From: JACCTI01 sp038237435
GTDB taxonomy: Bacteria > Verrucomicrobiota > Verrucomicrobiia > Chthoniobacterales > UBA10450
NCBI GenBank assembly: GCA_038237435.1
Contig: JBBRYT010000001.1
Coordinates: 186,001-250,000, forward strand
DNA length: 64,000 nt
Direction of reading: 5' to 3'
The position numbers and the translations under genes are program-made. This document shows positions 44,167 through 52,468 of the stretch, one piece after another. The notes below the pieces were generated by a model that saw nothing but the letters and a program-made list of their open reading frames with translations, made no database searches and was not told where the DNA came from. Every line of letters begins with the position of its first letter. The stretch's first letter is position 1.

Positions 44167-45044
44167 GGCTCGGCAAGGTAGGCCATGGCCACAGATTCAC
44201 CAATCGCCAAGGGGGCGTGGCCGAGACCGTGCGGCACCAGGAAACGGTCCCGCAATTCCTCTGGCGAACTAAGTGTCGTGAGCTCCCATCCATGCTGCGC
44301 GGAAAAGTCTTTCACGCTGGTCCGAGGGAGCGCCCAGCAAAAGGATTCGCCGCGCGAGCGCAGCCACCAATCATTGATCCGCCCACTGCTGTGGAAAGCG
44401 ATCCGCTTACCCGCGCGCGCCTCCATAAAAGTGAAGGCGAATCGGCTGCCGGGCGCGCTCAGCGCCGCGACTTCCCGGAACAAAGCCGCCACGCGAGCGG
44501 GCGGCAGATACATTAGCAATCCTTCGGCGATATAGAGCGTGGGCTGATCGGTGGCGAAGCGCGGCTGAGCCCTCAAGGCTTGCGCGACTGATTGATGCAG
44601 GAAATCAACCGCTATGAGCACCGGCCCTTGGACAAAAGCGCGGCGTTTGATTGCCTGCGTCGCGGGATGATCCAACTCGAAGCACAAAGCCGCGCTTTGC
44701 AGCCGCAACGCGATTGTATCGAGGCCAGCGCCGAGCACGACGACTTGGCGACAGCCCGTCGCGAGGGCCTCGCGCGCGAGTGCGTCGAGCAGACGTTTGC
44801 GTGCGAGCCAATGCAGCAAAATTCCCGGGAGCAGAAGGGCCTCAGCGGCGAAAACAATCCGTCGCGCGAATTGATGATTTAGCGCGAACTCGAACCAAGG
44901 CGAAGGCTCGGCCGCCGTGAGCAGCTTTCGGGTTAATGCGACGCTCCCATCAAGGACCAAAAGCCGCAAAGCTGGAGTCGCATCGGCGAGCAGCAGACCG
45001 CGCGCGATGAGGAGGGATGTGGCGCTCGCGCAATCCGCTCTCAT
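44163..45044 (-). CDS. SAM-dependent methyltransferase (leucine carboxyl methyltransferase-like)
   Basis: 293 residues with the PF04072 pattern: RRIVFAAEALLLPGILLHW, CRQVVVLGAGLDTIALRL (SAM-binding Gly loop), CFELDHPATQAIKRR (acidic residue after strand 2), LYIAEGLLMYLPPARV and FAFTFME. Bacterial members methylate small carboxylates or polyketide-like acceptors; the target is unknown. It is coupled to the FAD oxidase by ATGA, suggesting a two-step small-molecule modification. Composition is richer in Ala/Leu/Arg than its neighbours. Confidence 0.8.
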   Translation of the reverse strand: MRADCASATSLLIARGLLLADATPALRLLVLDGSVALTRKLLTAAEPSPWFEFALNHQFARRIVFAAEALLLPGILLHWLARKRLLDALAREALATGCRQVVVLGAGLDTIALRLQSAALCFELDHPATQAIKRRAFVQGPVLIAVDFLHQSVAQALRAQPRFATDQPTLYIAEGLLMYLPPARVAALFREVAALSAPGSRFAFTFMEARAGKRIAFHSSGRINDWWLRSRGESFCWALPRTSVKDFSAQHGWELTTLSSPEELRDRFLVPHGLGHAPLAIGESVAMAYLAEP

Positions 45045-45104
45045 GACCGCGCAATATACTTCAGCGGCGAGAAACCACCGGATCGTGGACGAGCCAGCCC
45101 ATTT

Positions 45105-46364
45105 TTAAATCAAGACGCCGACGACCGCCGCAAACAAATAGCAGGCAATCACGCCCGCGATCATCGAGCGCAGGCCAAGCCGCGCGAGATCTCCGCGGCG
45201 CTCCGGAGCCAAAGCGCCGATCCCGCCAATCTGAATTGCGATGCTGGAGAAATTCGCGAAGCCGCAGAGTGCGTAGCTAGCGAGTATGACAGAGCGCGGA
45301 TCGAGCGCGTCGGGATGGGTCTTCACGTAGTCGGAAAGATTCAGATAGCCGACGAATTCGTTGAGCACGATACGTTCGCCAAGAATCTCGCCGATGAATG
45401 GACAATCTTTCCACGGCACTCCCATGACCCAGGCGAAGGGCGCATTAATCCATCCGAGCATTTGCTGAATGGTGAGAGGATTCGTTAGGCCAAACTCGCG
45501 TTGCGGCCAGAGAATGAGTCCGTTCAGAAGCGCAACGACGGCGACGAACGCAATCAGCATTCCCATGACGTTAATCGAAAGCATGACGCCTTCGCTCGCG
45601 CCTTGACACAGCGCGTCGATGCTATTTTGCGCGGTGCGTTTGACCCCGAAATGACAACGCGTGCCGGTCTCGCTGGCCTCGCGTTCCGGATACATCACCT
45701 TCGCGATAAGTAATCCGGCGGGCGCGCCAAGCACCGATGCGGTCAGAATGTGGCCTGCGCTTAATCCGCCCATCCCGGCGTAAACCGCCATCACTCCAGT
45801 AGCGATGGTGGAGAAGCCGGTCGTCATGAGCGCCATGATTTCGCTCTGCGTCATCTTCGGCAGATAAGGTTTAATCAGGAGCGCAGCTTCGGTTTGACCG
45901 AGAAAAATATTACTCGCACCCGCCAGGCTTTCGCTACCGCTGGTGCGCATCGTTTTCATCATGACCCACGCCATGGCCGCTACCACTTTTTGCAAAACTC
46001 CCCAGTGGTAGAGCAGCGACGAAAGTGATGAGATGAGAATGATCGTGGCCGTGACCGAAATGGCGAAAACGTAGGCGCCGCTCGCGCCGAAAGTTCGGCG
46101 CAAAGTCTCCGCGTCGCCGAGCGGACCGAAGACCATCTTCGCGCCTTCGTAGGCGTAGGCGTTGAGTTGATCCATCACCACCTGCGCACCGGAAAACATC
46201 TTCAGACCGATGGGCGTTTTCAGAATGAAAATCGCAAAGGCGAATTGCAGTCCCATTCCCCACAAGACGGTGCGCCATGGAAAATGTTTGCGATCGCGCG
46301 AGAGCAGCCACGCGCAGGCAATCATAACAGCAATTCCCAGCGCGCTGATAAGTCGGAGCAGCAC
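45105..46364 (-). CDS. Concentrative nucleoside transporter (NupC/CNT)
   Basis: 419 residues with about ten helices. CNT family segments: FPWRTVLWGMGLQFAFAIFIL, LISSLSSLLYHWGVLQKVV, TSGSESLAGASNIFLGQTEAALLIKPYL, TGFSTIATGVMAVYA, and ERIVLNEFVGYLNL with YALCGFANFSSIAIQIGGIG. These proteins import nucleosides with Na+ or H+. It supplies substrate to deoC and the pyrimidine degradation genes. A one-mismatch 11-mer lies at 45480-45490. Confidence 0.92.
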   Translation of the reverse strand: MLLRLISALGIAVMIACAWLLSRDRKHFPWRTVLWGMGLQFAFAIFILKTPIGLKMFSGAQVVMDQLNAYAYEGAKMVFGPLGDAETLRRTFGASGAYVFAISVTATIILISSLSSLLYHWGVLQKVVAAMAWVMMKTMRTSGSESLAGASNIFLGQTEAALLIKPYLPKMTQSEIMALMTTGFSTIATGVMAVYAGMGGLSAGHILTASVLGAPAGLLIAKVMYPEREASETGTRCHFGVKRTAQNSIDALCQGASEGVMLSINVMGMLIAFVAVVALLNGLILWPQREFGLTNPLTIQQMLGWINAPFAWVMGVPWKDCPFIGEILGERIVLNEFVGYLNLSDYVKTHPDALDPRSVILASYALCGFANFSSIAIQIGGIGALAPERRGDLARLGLRSMIAGVIACYLFAAVVGVLI

Positions 46365-46420
46365 GAGAGGCTTCTACCGCGAGCGCCTAACAATTGGAAG
46401 ATGCTTTGCGAGTGCTCGCA

Positions 46421-46541
46421 CGTTACGGCATTCCGTCTGCAGGGTTTTGTCGCGCCTCGTTCGGCGTGCGCCGTGAAGTTGCGGTGCGCGATGAAATTTG
46501 TCGGTATAACTCTGTCGCTGCCAAATGCCCAAACGCGAGCC
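46421..46541 (+). pseudogene. Chimeric relic: permease fragment fused to dihydropyrimidinase tail
   Basis: 46421-46471 aligns without gaps to 48263-48313 inside the NCS1 permease gene (44 of 51 bases identical by my count; still reads RYGIP..FCRASFGVR). Immediately after, 46475-46541 aligns to 42655-42713 at the end of the dihydropyrimidinase gene (GAAGTTGCGGTGCGCGATG identical, then AAATTTGTCGG and AAACGCGAGCCG). The two parents lie on either side of this spot on the same strand. It has no start or coherent frame and looks like the decayed scar of an old deletion or duplication. Confidence 0.7.
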
Positions 46542-46632
46542 GATGCCTTTCTATGGTCATACGGAGCGAAACCGACAACGCTGAGTTTTGCAAACCGTCC
46601 GACCGTCCGGTAGTATCGCGGAACAAACAGTG

Positions 46633-47892
46633 AAGCTACGGAATCGAGTATTGATTCTCCTTTCGTGCGCGATTGTGCCGTCAATCTCGGTCGCTGAGGT
46701 CGCCTACACGCCGATTGCGGATACGGCCGTTGACCTGGCATCCTTTGGGTTATTCCCCTCGATTAACTCCTGGGGAACGGTGGCATTTAACGGGTCTGCG
46801 GCTCTCGGTAGCGCGGGAATCTATACGGGTGATGGAGGCGCACTCTCCAGCATCGCCGAGTTCCAAGGCCAGGTTTTCAGCTCGAGCACGCTAAGCCAGC
46901 CAACAATAAATGACTCCGGGGTGGTGACATTTTACATCGGGATCGCCGGTGCTTCGACTCTTTATGTCGGCACAGCTGGAGCATTAACTACGATCGCTGC
47001 TTCGGACGCATCGCTTAACACCTTCTTCGGGCTTCCTGCGATCAATTCATCAGGGACGGTCGCGTTCGGCGCTCTCTATAGAAACAGTAGCGAAGCGATC
47101 GTGACTGCGGATGGCGGTGTACTGACGACGATCGCGCAGCAGGGTCCGATGTTTAGCTCCTTCCATAACAACGGAGGACCTTCGATCAACAACAGCGGGA
47201 CGGTGGCGTTCACTGTTGACCAAGGCAACGGGCTCGGCCTCGGCGTCTTCGTGAACGAGCAAGGAAACATACGGCCTATCGCCCTGAGCGGGCCGGAACT
47301 GACAATCAATGAAGGCCGTCCGGCTCTGAATAATGATGGAATTACGGCGTTCCTTGCCTTCACTCGCGTTGACGGAGGATCCACCCAAGGCATTTTCAGG
47401 GGCAGCGGTGACACCCCTATTCTTGTGACAACAGGCAATTTTTCTGGGACGCCCGCGCTGAACGACATCGGGGCAGTCGCTTACAATCAGCTGTTGAGCG
47501 ATGGCCGTGCGGTCATCTTCATCAACTTCGGCCCACAGTCTCTTCCAGTGCCGATCATCGCAACGGGCGACTCGCTCTCCGGTTCGACGGTGTCTTTGCT
47601 GGGTTTATCGACGTACGGACTCAACGACGCTAACCAAGTTGCCTTCGGCGCACAGTTGGCGGACGGGCGGCGGGTGATTATCCGTGCTGATGTGCGTGGC
47701 GGATTCCGCTTCGACTTCGACGGCAATCCGGGGCAGCAATACATCGTGCAACGGGTCGACTCCCTCCCCGCGGCGCCGTCCGACTGGCAGTTCATCAGCT
47801 TCCGGACGGCGAATCCAAACGGCACCTTCTTCATTATTGATTATCCGCCCGCCGGCACGACGAAGCGTTTCTACCGCGCCATCATCCCGTAA
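46633..47892 (+). CDS. Secreted repeat protein (PxIN..G.VAF beta-propeller-like)
   Basis: About 419 residues from a GTG at 46633, which gives a signal peptide (KLRNRVLILLSCAIVPSISVA); a TTG at 46588 would add 15 residues. The body repeats a motif every 45-60 residues: FPSINSWGTVAFNG, QPTINDSGVVTFYI, LPAINSSGTVAFGA, GPSINNSGTVAFTV, RPALNNDGITAFLA, TPALNDIGAVAYNQ. This is the spacing of beta-propeller-type extracellular repeats. The C-terminal part (FDFDGNPGQQYIVQR) resembles modules found in Verrucomicrobia secreted proteins. Function unknown. Confidence 0.65.
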   Translation, partial: KLRNRVLILLSCAIVPSISVAEVAYTPIADTAVDLASFGLFPSINSWGTVAFNGSAALGSAGIYTGDGGALSSIAEFQGQVFSSSTLSQPTINDSGVVTFYIGIAGASTLYVGTAGALTTIAASDASLNTFFGLPAINSSGTVAFGALYRNSSEAIVTADGGVLTTIAQQGPMFSSFHNNGGPSINNSGTVAFTVDQGNGLGLGVFVNEQGNIRPIALSGPELTINEGRPALNNDGITAFLAFTRVDGGSTQGIFRGSGDTPILVTTGNFSGTPALNDIGAVAYNQLLSDGRAVIFINFGPQSLPVPIIATGDSLSGSTVSLLGLSTYGLNDANQVAFGAQLADGRRVIIRADVRGGFRFDFDGNPGQQYIVQRVDSLPAAPSDWQFISFRTANPNGTFFIIDYPPAGTTKRFYRAIIP

Positions 47893-47977
47893 GCATAAGC
47901 AGGCGGAGCGCGAACCGACTCGTGCCACGCTCACGGATCGTGCTCGTAATCGAACCTGAAACAGACGATTTACCAGC

Positions 47978-49477
47978 GTGAGCTTGAGTAAACCCATCGC
48001 GCCGGATGTCGATGTCTCGATCGAGATCGAGCACAGCACTCTATATAACAAGGACCTCGCGCCGGTGCCGAAAGCGCGGCGGACGTGGCGGGTCGGCAGT
48101 TTCGCGGCGCTTTGGATTTCGATGTCGGCCTGCATTCCGACTTACATGCTCGCGTCGTCGCTTATCGGCGGTGGGATGAATTGGTCACAGGCGATCATCA
48201 CCATCTTTCTTGGCAATCTCATCGTCGTCATACCGATGATCTTGAATGCGCATGCCGGGACGCGTTACGGAATTCCGTTTCCAGTTTTTTGTCGCGCGTC
48301 GTTCGGAGTGCGCGGCGCGAATGTGCCGGCCTTGATGCGCGCCTTTGTCGCCTGCGGTTGGTTTGGAATCCAAACCTGGATCGGCGGCGCGGCGATCTAC
48401 AAAATTCTCGGCGTCTTCTTTCCTGGGATGATTGATCCTAATGCGGCGAAAGTTCTCGGCATTACTTTCGCTGAGTTCGTCTGCTTCATGTTTTTCTGGG
48501 GCATCAACATGTTCGTCGTCTACAAGGGCATCGAATCGATTCGCTTTCTTCTAAACATCAAAGCGCCGCTGCTCATCGCGCTCGGATTGCTGTTGCTTTG
48601 GTGGGCGTATCGCAATGCCGGCGGCTTCGGTCCGATTTTGGCGCAGCCTTCCGCGTTCGATCAGGGACAAACGAAAGCTGGGCAATTCTGGACGTTTTTT
48701 GTTCCGAGCCTGACCGGCATGATCGGATTTTGGGCGACGCTCTCGCTCAATATTCCCGACTTCTCGCGCTACGCGCATTCACAACGCGACCAGATTGTCG
48801 GACAGGCGCTCGGACTTCCAATGACCATGGCGCTCTATTCTTTCATCGGTGTCGCCGTTACATCGGCGACGACAATTATTTACGGCACCACGATCTGGGA
48901 TCCGGTCGACGTTCTAACGCACTTCAAAAATCCGATCGTGCTTGTGATCGCAATGTTCGCGCTTTGTCTCGCCACACTCGCGACCAACATCGCGGCCAAC
49001 GTCGTTAGTCCGGCGAATGATTTCGCGCATCTCGCGCCGCGCAAAATTTCTTTCCGCATTGGTGGGCTGATCACCGGCATCGTCGGCGTGCTCATGATGC
49101 CATGGAAGTTGGTGGCCGATCCGTCTGGCTACATCTTCACCTGGTTGGTTGGTTACAGCGCGTTGCTCGGACCGATCGGCGGCATCATGATCGCCGATTA
49201 TTTCGTGTTGCGTCATCGGCGCCTGAACGTGCCGGCTCTTTACAAACACGAAGGGGAATACTGTTACACCAATGGGTTTAGCATCGCAGCCTTGGTCGCT
49301 CTAGTAATTGCAATCCTGCCGAATCTCCCCGGCTTTCTCGTGACCGTGAAACTCATCGGTGCCACCAGTGTTCCGCATTTTTTTGTCAGTCTCTACAGCT
49401 ACGCCTGGTTCGTCGGATTCGCGATTGCGTTCGGCGTCTATATCGCGTTGCGTGCTCTTTCACCTAAACCGTCATGA
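47978..49477 (+). CDS. NCS1 nucleobase:cation symporter
   Basis: 499 residues from a GTG, about twelve helices. NCS1 (Mhp1/cytosine-uracil-allantoin permease) features: LAPVPKARRTWRVGSFAALWISM, GTRYGIPFPVFCRASFGVRGAN, ACGWFGIQTWIGG, GFWATLSLNIPDFSRYAHSQRDQ and GPIGGIMIADYFVLRHRRL. In this context it probably imports uracil, cytosine or dihydropyrimidine/hydantoin. The stop overlaps the next ATG (49474-49477). Part of it has a decayed copy at 46421-46471. Confidence 0.92.
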   Translation: MSLSKPIAPDVDVSIEIEHSTLYNKDLAPVPKARRTWRVGSFAALWISMSACIPTYMLASSLIGGGMNWSQAIITIFLGNLIVVIPMILNAHAGTRYGIPFPVFCRASFGVRGANVPALMRAFVACGWFGIQTWIGGAAIYKILGVFFPGMIDPNAAKVLGITFAEFVCFMFFWGINMFVVYKGIESIRFLLNIKAPLLIALGLLLLWWAYRNAGGFGPILAQPSAFDQGQTKAGQFWTFFVPSLTGMIGFWATLSLNIPDFSRYAHSQRDQIVGQALGLPMTMALYSFIGVAVTSATTIIYGTTIWDPVDVLTHFKNPIVLVIAMFALCLATLATNIAANVVSPANDFAHLAPRKISFRIGGLITGIVGVLMMPWKLVADPSGYIFTWLVGYSALLGPIGGIMIADYFVLRHRRLNVPALYKHEGEYCYTNGFSIAALVALVIAILPNLPGFLVTVKLIGATSVPHFFVSLYSYAWFVGFAIAFGVYIALRALSPKPS

Positions 49478-50814
49478 ACAAGCCTGAGCTTCCGCCCTTC
49501 AGTCACCAGCCTAACGAATACAAAGGACCGTCGCCTGACGAAGTTTTGCGTCTGCGCAAACAATTCCTCAACCCGGGAATTTTCCTCTACTACAAGAAGC
49601 CGCTCATGATCGTGGAGGGAAAGATGCAATATGTCTGGGACGATCAGGGACGGCGTTACCTCGATGCGCTCGGAGGTATTGTCACAATCAGCGTCGGCCA
49701 TTGCCATCCCGACATGCTCAAGGCGGCGCATCGTCAAAATGAAACGCTGCAACATTCCACTACCATCTACCTGCATCCTAACATCGCACAGTATGCGGAG
49801 AAACTGGCCGCGAAGATGCCAGGTGATTTGAAGGTTTGTTATTTCGTTAACTCCGGCTCGGAAGCGAACGACCTCGCGATGCTGATGGCGCGCGCCTACA
49901 CCGGTAACTACGACATGATCGCGCTGCGTAATGCTTATCACGGCGGTAACTCTTCCGGGATGGGATTAACTGCGCATGCTACCTGGAAGTTTAACGTCCC
50001 GCATAGCTTCGGCGTCCATCATGCCATGACGCCCGATCCTTACCGCGGCATTTGGGGACGCGACGATGGCGAGGCGGGCAAGAAATACGCAGCGGATGTG
50101 AAGAACCTGATCGACTACGCTACGCCAGGTCAGATCGCCGGTTACATCGCCGAATCAATCCAAGGTGTCGGCGGCTGCGTCGTTTTTCCTGATGGCTACT
50201 TGAAACACACCTACGAGCACGTGCGCTCGGCCGGCGGGGTTTGTATCGCCGACGAAGTGCAGTCTGGTTTCGGCCGAACTGGCACGCATTACTGGGGCTT
50301 CGAAACTCAGGATGTTATTCCCGATATCGTCTGCATGGCCAAAGGTATTGGCAATGGCGCGCCGCTTGGGGCCGTGGTAACTACGCCCAAAATTGCGCAG
50401 GCGCTTTCGCAGCGAATCCACTTCAACACTTTCGGCGGTAACCCGGTTGTTTCCGCGCAAGGCATGGCCGTGCTAGAGATCATCGAGCGCGAGAAGCTAC
50501 AAGAAAACTCGCTTAAGATTGGCACTCAGTTGCTCGCTGGATTGAATCGCCTTAAGGACAAGCACAATCTTATCGGCGACGTCCGCGGCAAAGGTCTGAT
50601 GCTTGGTATCGAGCTAGTAAAGGACCGCGCCACGAAAGAGCCGGCCAAAGCTGAGTGCGCCCAAGTTTTGGAAAATGCCAAAGACATGGGTCTGCTCCTA
50701 GGTAAAGGCGGCCTACAAGGTCAAACCATCCGCTTCTCACCGCCAATGTGCCTAACGAGTGCTGACGCGGATTTTCTGCTCGAGGTGCTCGACCGTTCTT
50801 TCGCGGCTTTGTAG
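49474..50814 (+). CDS. Class III aminotransferase, AGXT2-type (beta-alanine/beta-aminoisobutyrate transaminase)
   Basis: 446 residues. Motifs: YLDALGGIVTISVGHCHP, YFVNSGSEANDLAMLMAR, ALRNAYHGGNSSGMGLT, CIADEVQSGFGRTG, and the PLP Lys in CMAKGIGNGAPLGAVV. The order and wording match animal and plant AGXT2, which transaminates beta-aminoisobutyrate and beta-alanine. That would supply (methyl)malonate semialdehyde for MmsA and finish the pathway. It is coupled to the permease. The last 63 bp overlap the convergent GlxA gene; an exact 11-mer (50750-50760) encodes CLTS here. Confidence 0.88.
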   Translation: MNKPELPPFSHQPNEYKGPSPDEVLRLRKQFLNPGIFLYYKKPLMIVEGKMQYVWDDQGRRYLDALGGIVTISVGHCHPDMLKAAHRQNETLQHSTTIYLHPNIAQYAEKLAAKMPGDLKVCYFVNSGSEANDLAMLMARAYTGNYDMIALRNAYHGGNSSGMGLTAHATWKFNVPHSFGVHHAMTPDPYRGIWGRDDGEAGKKYAADVKNLIDYATPGQIAGYIAESIQGVGGCVVFPDGYLKHTYEHVRSAGGVCIADEVQSGFGRTGTHYWGFETQDVIPDIVCMAKGIGNGAPLGAVVTTPKIAQALSQRIHFNTFGGNPVVSAQGMAVLEIIEREKLQENSLKIGTQLLAGLNRLKDKHNLIGDVRGKGLMLGIELVKDRATKEPAKAECAQVLENAKDMGLLLGKGGLQGQTIRFSPPMCLTSADADFLLEVLDRSFAAL

Positions 50815-51825
50815 AGTTCGTCTGCGGAATTTTCGTTCGATCCGCCCCTGAGCGCGGAGGCGAAATTTGCTCGGTGTCATTCCCAGTCGCCGCTCGAATG
50901 CGCGCCGAAACGCATCCGCGCTGCGGAAGCCAACCGAATCCGCCACGCACTTGATGGTGGTGCGCGGACCGAGTAAACGACGCCGCGCTTCGCCGAGCCG
51001 CAATTGTTCCACGAACTCCGCCGGTGCGCTCTTGAAAACGCGGCGGAATAGGCGGCGAAAGTGTCGCGGACATAGCGCCGCCTTTTGCGCGAGGACTGGC
51101 ACCGACAAATCTTGATCGAGATGCGCCAGAATCCACGCCGGCAAATCCGCCAGGCGATCGCTCGCGGCCGATTGTTCCTGCGGCGGACAGACTAACGAGT
51201 CGTCGGCGCCGGAAGGCTTTTGTCGCACGACAAATTCCCGCGCCACTTCGCGCGAAACTTGCGCGCCGTAATCGTCATCGATCAGGGCCAGCGTCATTTC
51301 GAGGGCAGCTTTGCCGCCGCCGCAAGTGAAGAAGCCATCGTCGCGCGAAAAGGATGCGGCGTAGTTAACGTGCAACTTCGGAAATTTTTGTGCGACATCG
51401 CGCGCGCAACGCCAGTGCGTGGTGACTTCCTTGCCATCGACCAGACCACTTCGCGCGAGCGGATAGATTCCCGCCGAGACCGCCGCGATCCGCCGAATAC
51501 GATCGCGTTTGTGCAGCAGCCACGACGCGATCTGATCGCGCAACTCGGCCACCTGCACAGCGTCACCGCCCGGAATCAGGATGGTGTCGATCGATCTGAT
51601 CTCATCGATTCGTTTGTTGACCTTAAAGACCAGTCCCGACTCCGAGGTGAAGCTGGGCGCGCTCAAGCCTAGGATGATCACTTCGTAACAAGGACGCGCG
51701 CCGAACCCGTTATCGAAAACGCGCGCGGCCCGGAAGGCCTCGAGTGGCTCGACGAAATCGAGCGTGGCCACGCCATCGAAACCGATGATGCCAACTACTC
51801 GCGGACGAAAGGCAGGCGCATGCAT
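50752..51825 (-). CDS. GlxA-type AraC regulator (DJ-1/PfpI domain plus AraC HTH)
   Basis: 357 residues. The N-terminal DJ-1/PfpI-like domain (VVGIIGFDGVATLDFVEPLEAF, ILIPGGDAVQV, IAAVSAGIYPLARSGLVDG) has Ser where active DJ-1 proteins carry the nucleophilic Cys, so it is a sensor only. The C-terminal double HTH of the AraC type includes VPVLAQKAALCPRHFRRLFRRVF and IKCVADSVGFRSADAFRRAFERRLGMTP. It ends ACT CGT TAG inside an exact 11-mer and overlaps the transaminase tail by 63 bp. It could regulate the pyrimidine genes, but nothing in the sequence shows this. Confidence 0.85.
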   Translation of the reverse strand: MHAPAFRPRVVGIIGFDGVATLDFVEPLEAFRAARVFDNGFGARPCYEVIILGLSAPSFTSESGLVFKVNKRIDEIRSIDTILIPGGDAVQVAELRDQIASWLLHKRDRIRRIAAVSAGIYPLARSGLVDGKEVTTHWRCARDVAQKFPKLHVNYAASFSRDDGFFTCGGGKAALEMTLALIDDDYGAQVSREVAREFVVRQKPSGADDSLVCPPQEQSAASDRLADLPAWILAHLDQDLSVPVLAQKAALCPRHFRRLFRRVFKSAPAEFVEQLRLGEARRRLLGPRTTIKCVADSVGFRSADAFRRAFERRLGMTPSKFRLRAQGRIERKFRRRTLQSRERTVEHLEQKIRVSTR

Positions 51826-51876
51826 CTACTGTTTTCTAAAACAGCCGCAGCGATCGACAATGACCACCTCGCGCAA

Positions 51877-52338
51877 TCAGTTAAGTCCACTTGGTTTCGC
51901 GAAGCGGCTCGTGATCAAGGCTATCGGCAGCCCGATCCCAACCAGATGGACTGCGAAATCCGACACTCTCGCAACGAGTGCAGGCTTACCGGCTGGTGCG
52001 GCCGAAAGTGGCACGACCACTAAATTCATGAACGCGTAAATGAAGACGCCATAAAGAATGCCGCAGAGGACCGCGTGCCTAACGAGTAGTAGAAATTTCC
52101 GGCTAACGAAGTAGAACGCCGCCGCAAAACCAGTCGCGATGACAAACTCCAACACAAACCCGAGCGCGGCCGTCTGCAGGCCGCCGCTGAACGAGGCGCG
52201 ACCAAGCAGGCCGCTGGCGATGAACTGCAAAACGCGCGTCGGTGCAATGCCACGAAAGGCGCAGAAAGGCAGCACATAGATGAGATCAATCGCCCCGGCG
52301 ACAAAGCCGGCCAGCAGGATTACGCGCAAAGCTTTCAT
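51877..52338 (-). CDS. Small integral membrane protein
   Basis: 153 residues with four helices (VILLAGFVAGAIDLIYVLPF, GLQTAALGFVLEFVIATGFAAAFYF, AVLCGILYGVFIYAFMNLVVV, FAVHLVGIGLPIALITSRF). The pattern suggests the group of uncharacterised four-helix proteins near DUF1440, but I do not assign it. It is divergent from the second MocR gene. An exact 11-mer (52077-52087) encodes LVRH. Confidence 0.6.
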   Translation of the reverse strand: MKALRVILLAGFVAGAIDLIYVLPFCAFRGIAPTRVLQFIASGLLGRASFSGGLQTAALGFVLEFVIATGFAAAFYFVSRKFLLLVRHAVLCGILYGVFIYAFMNLVVVPLSAAPAGKPALVARVSDFAVHLVGIGLPIALITSRFAKPSGLN

Positions 52339-52468
52339 TCGTTTGGAATCATCTTCGATTAATGGTCACGGTTTCGCGAACCACCGCCTATAGCCACTTA
52401 CGCATCTTTGGCCAGACCACTTCGTCTCAATCCTTGAGAACCGACTGCGCGAGTGAAACAATTCCCCT

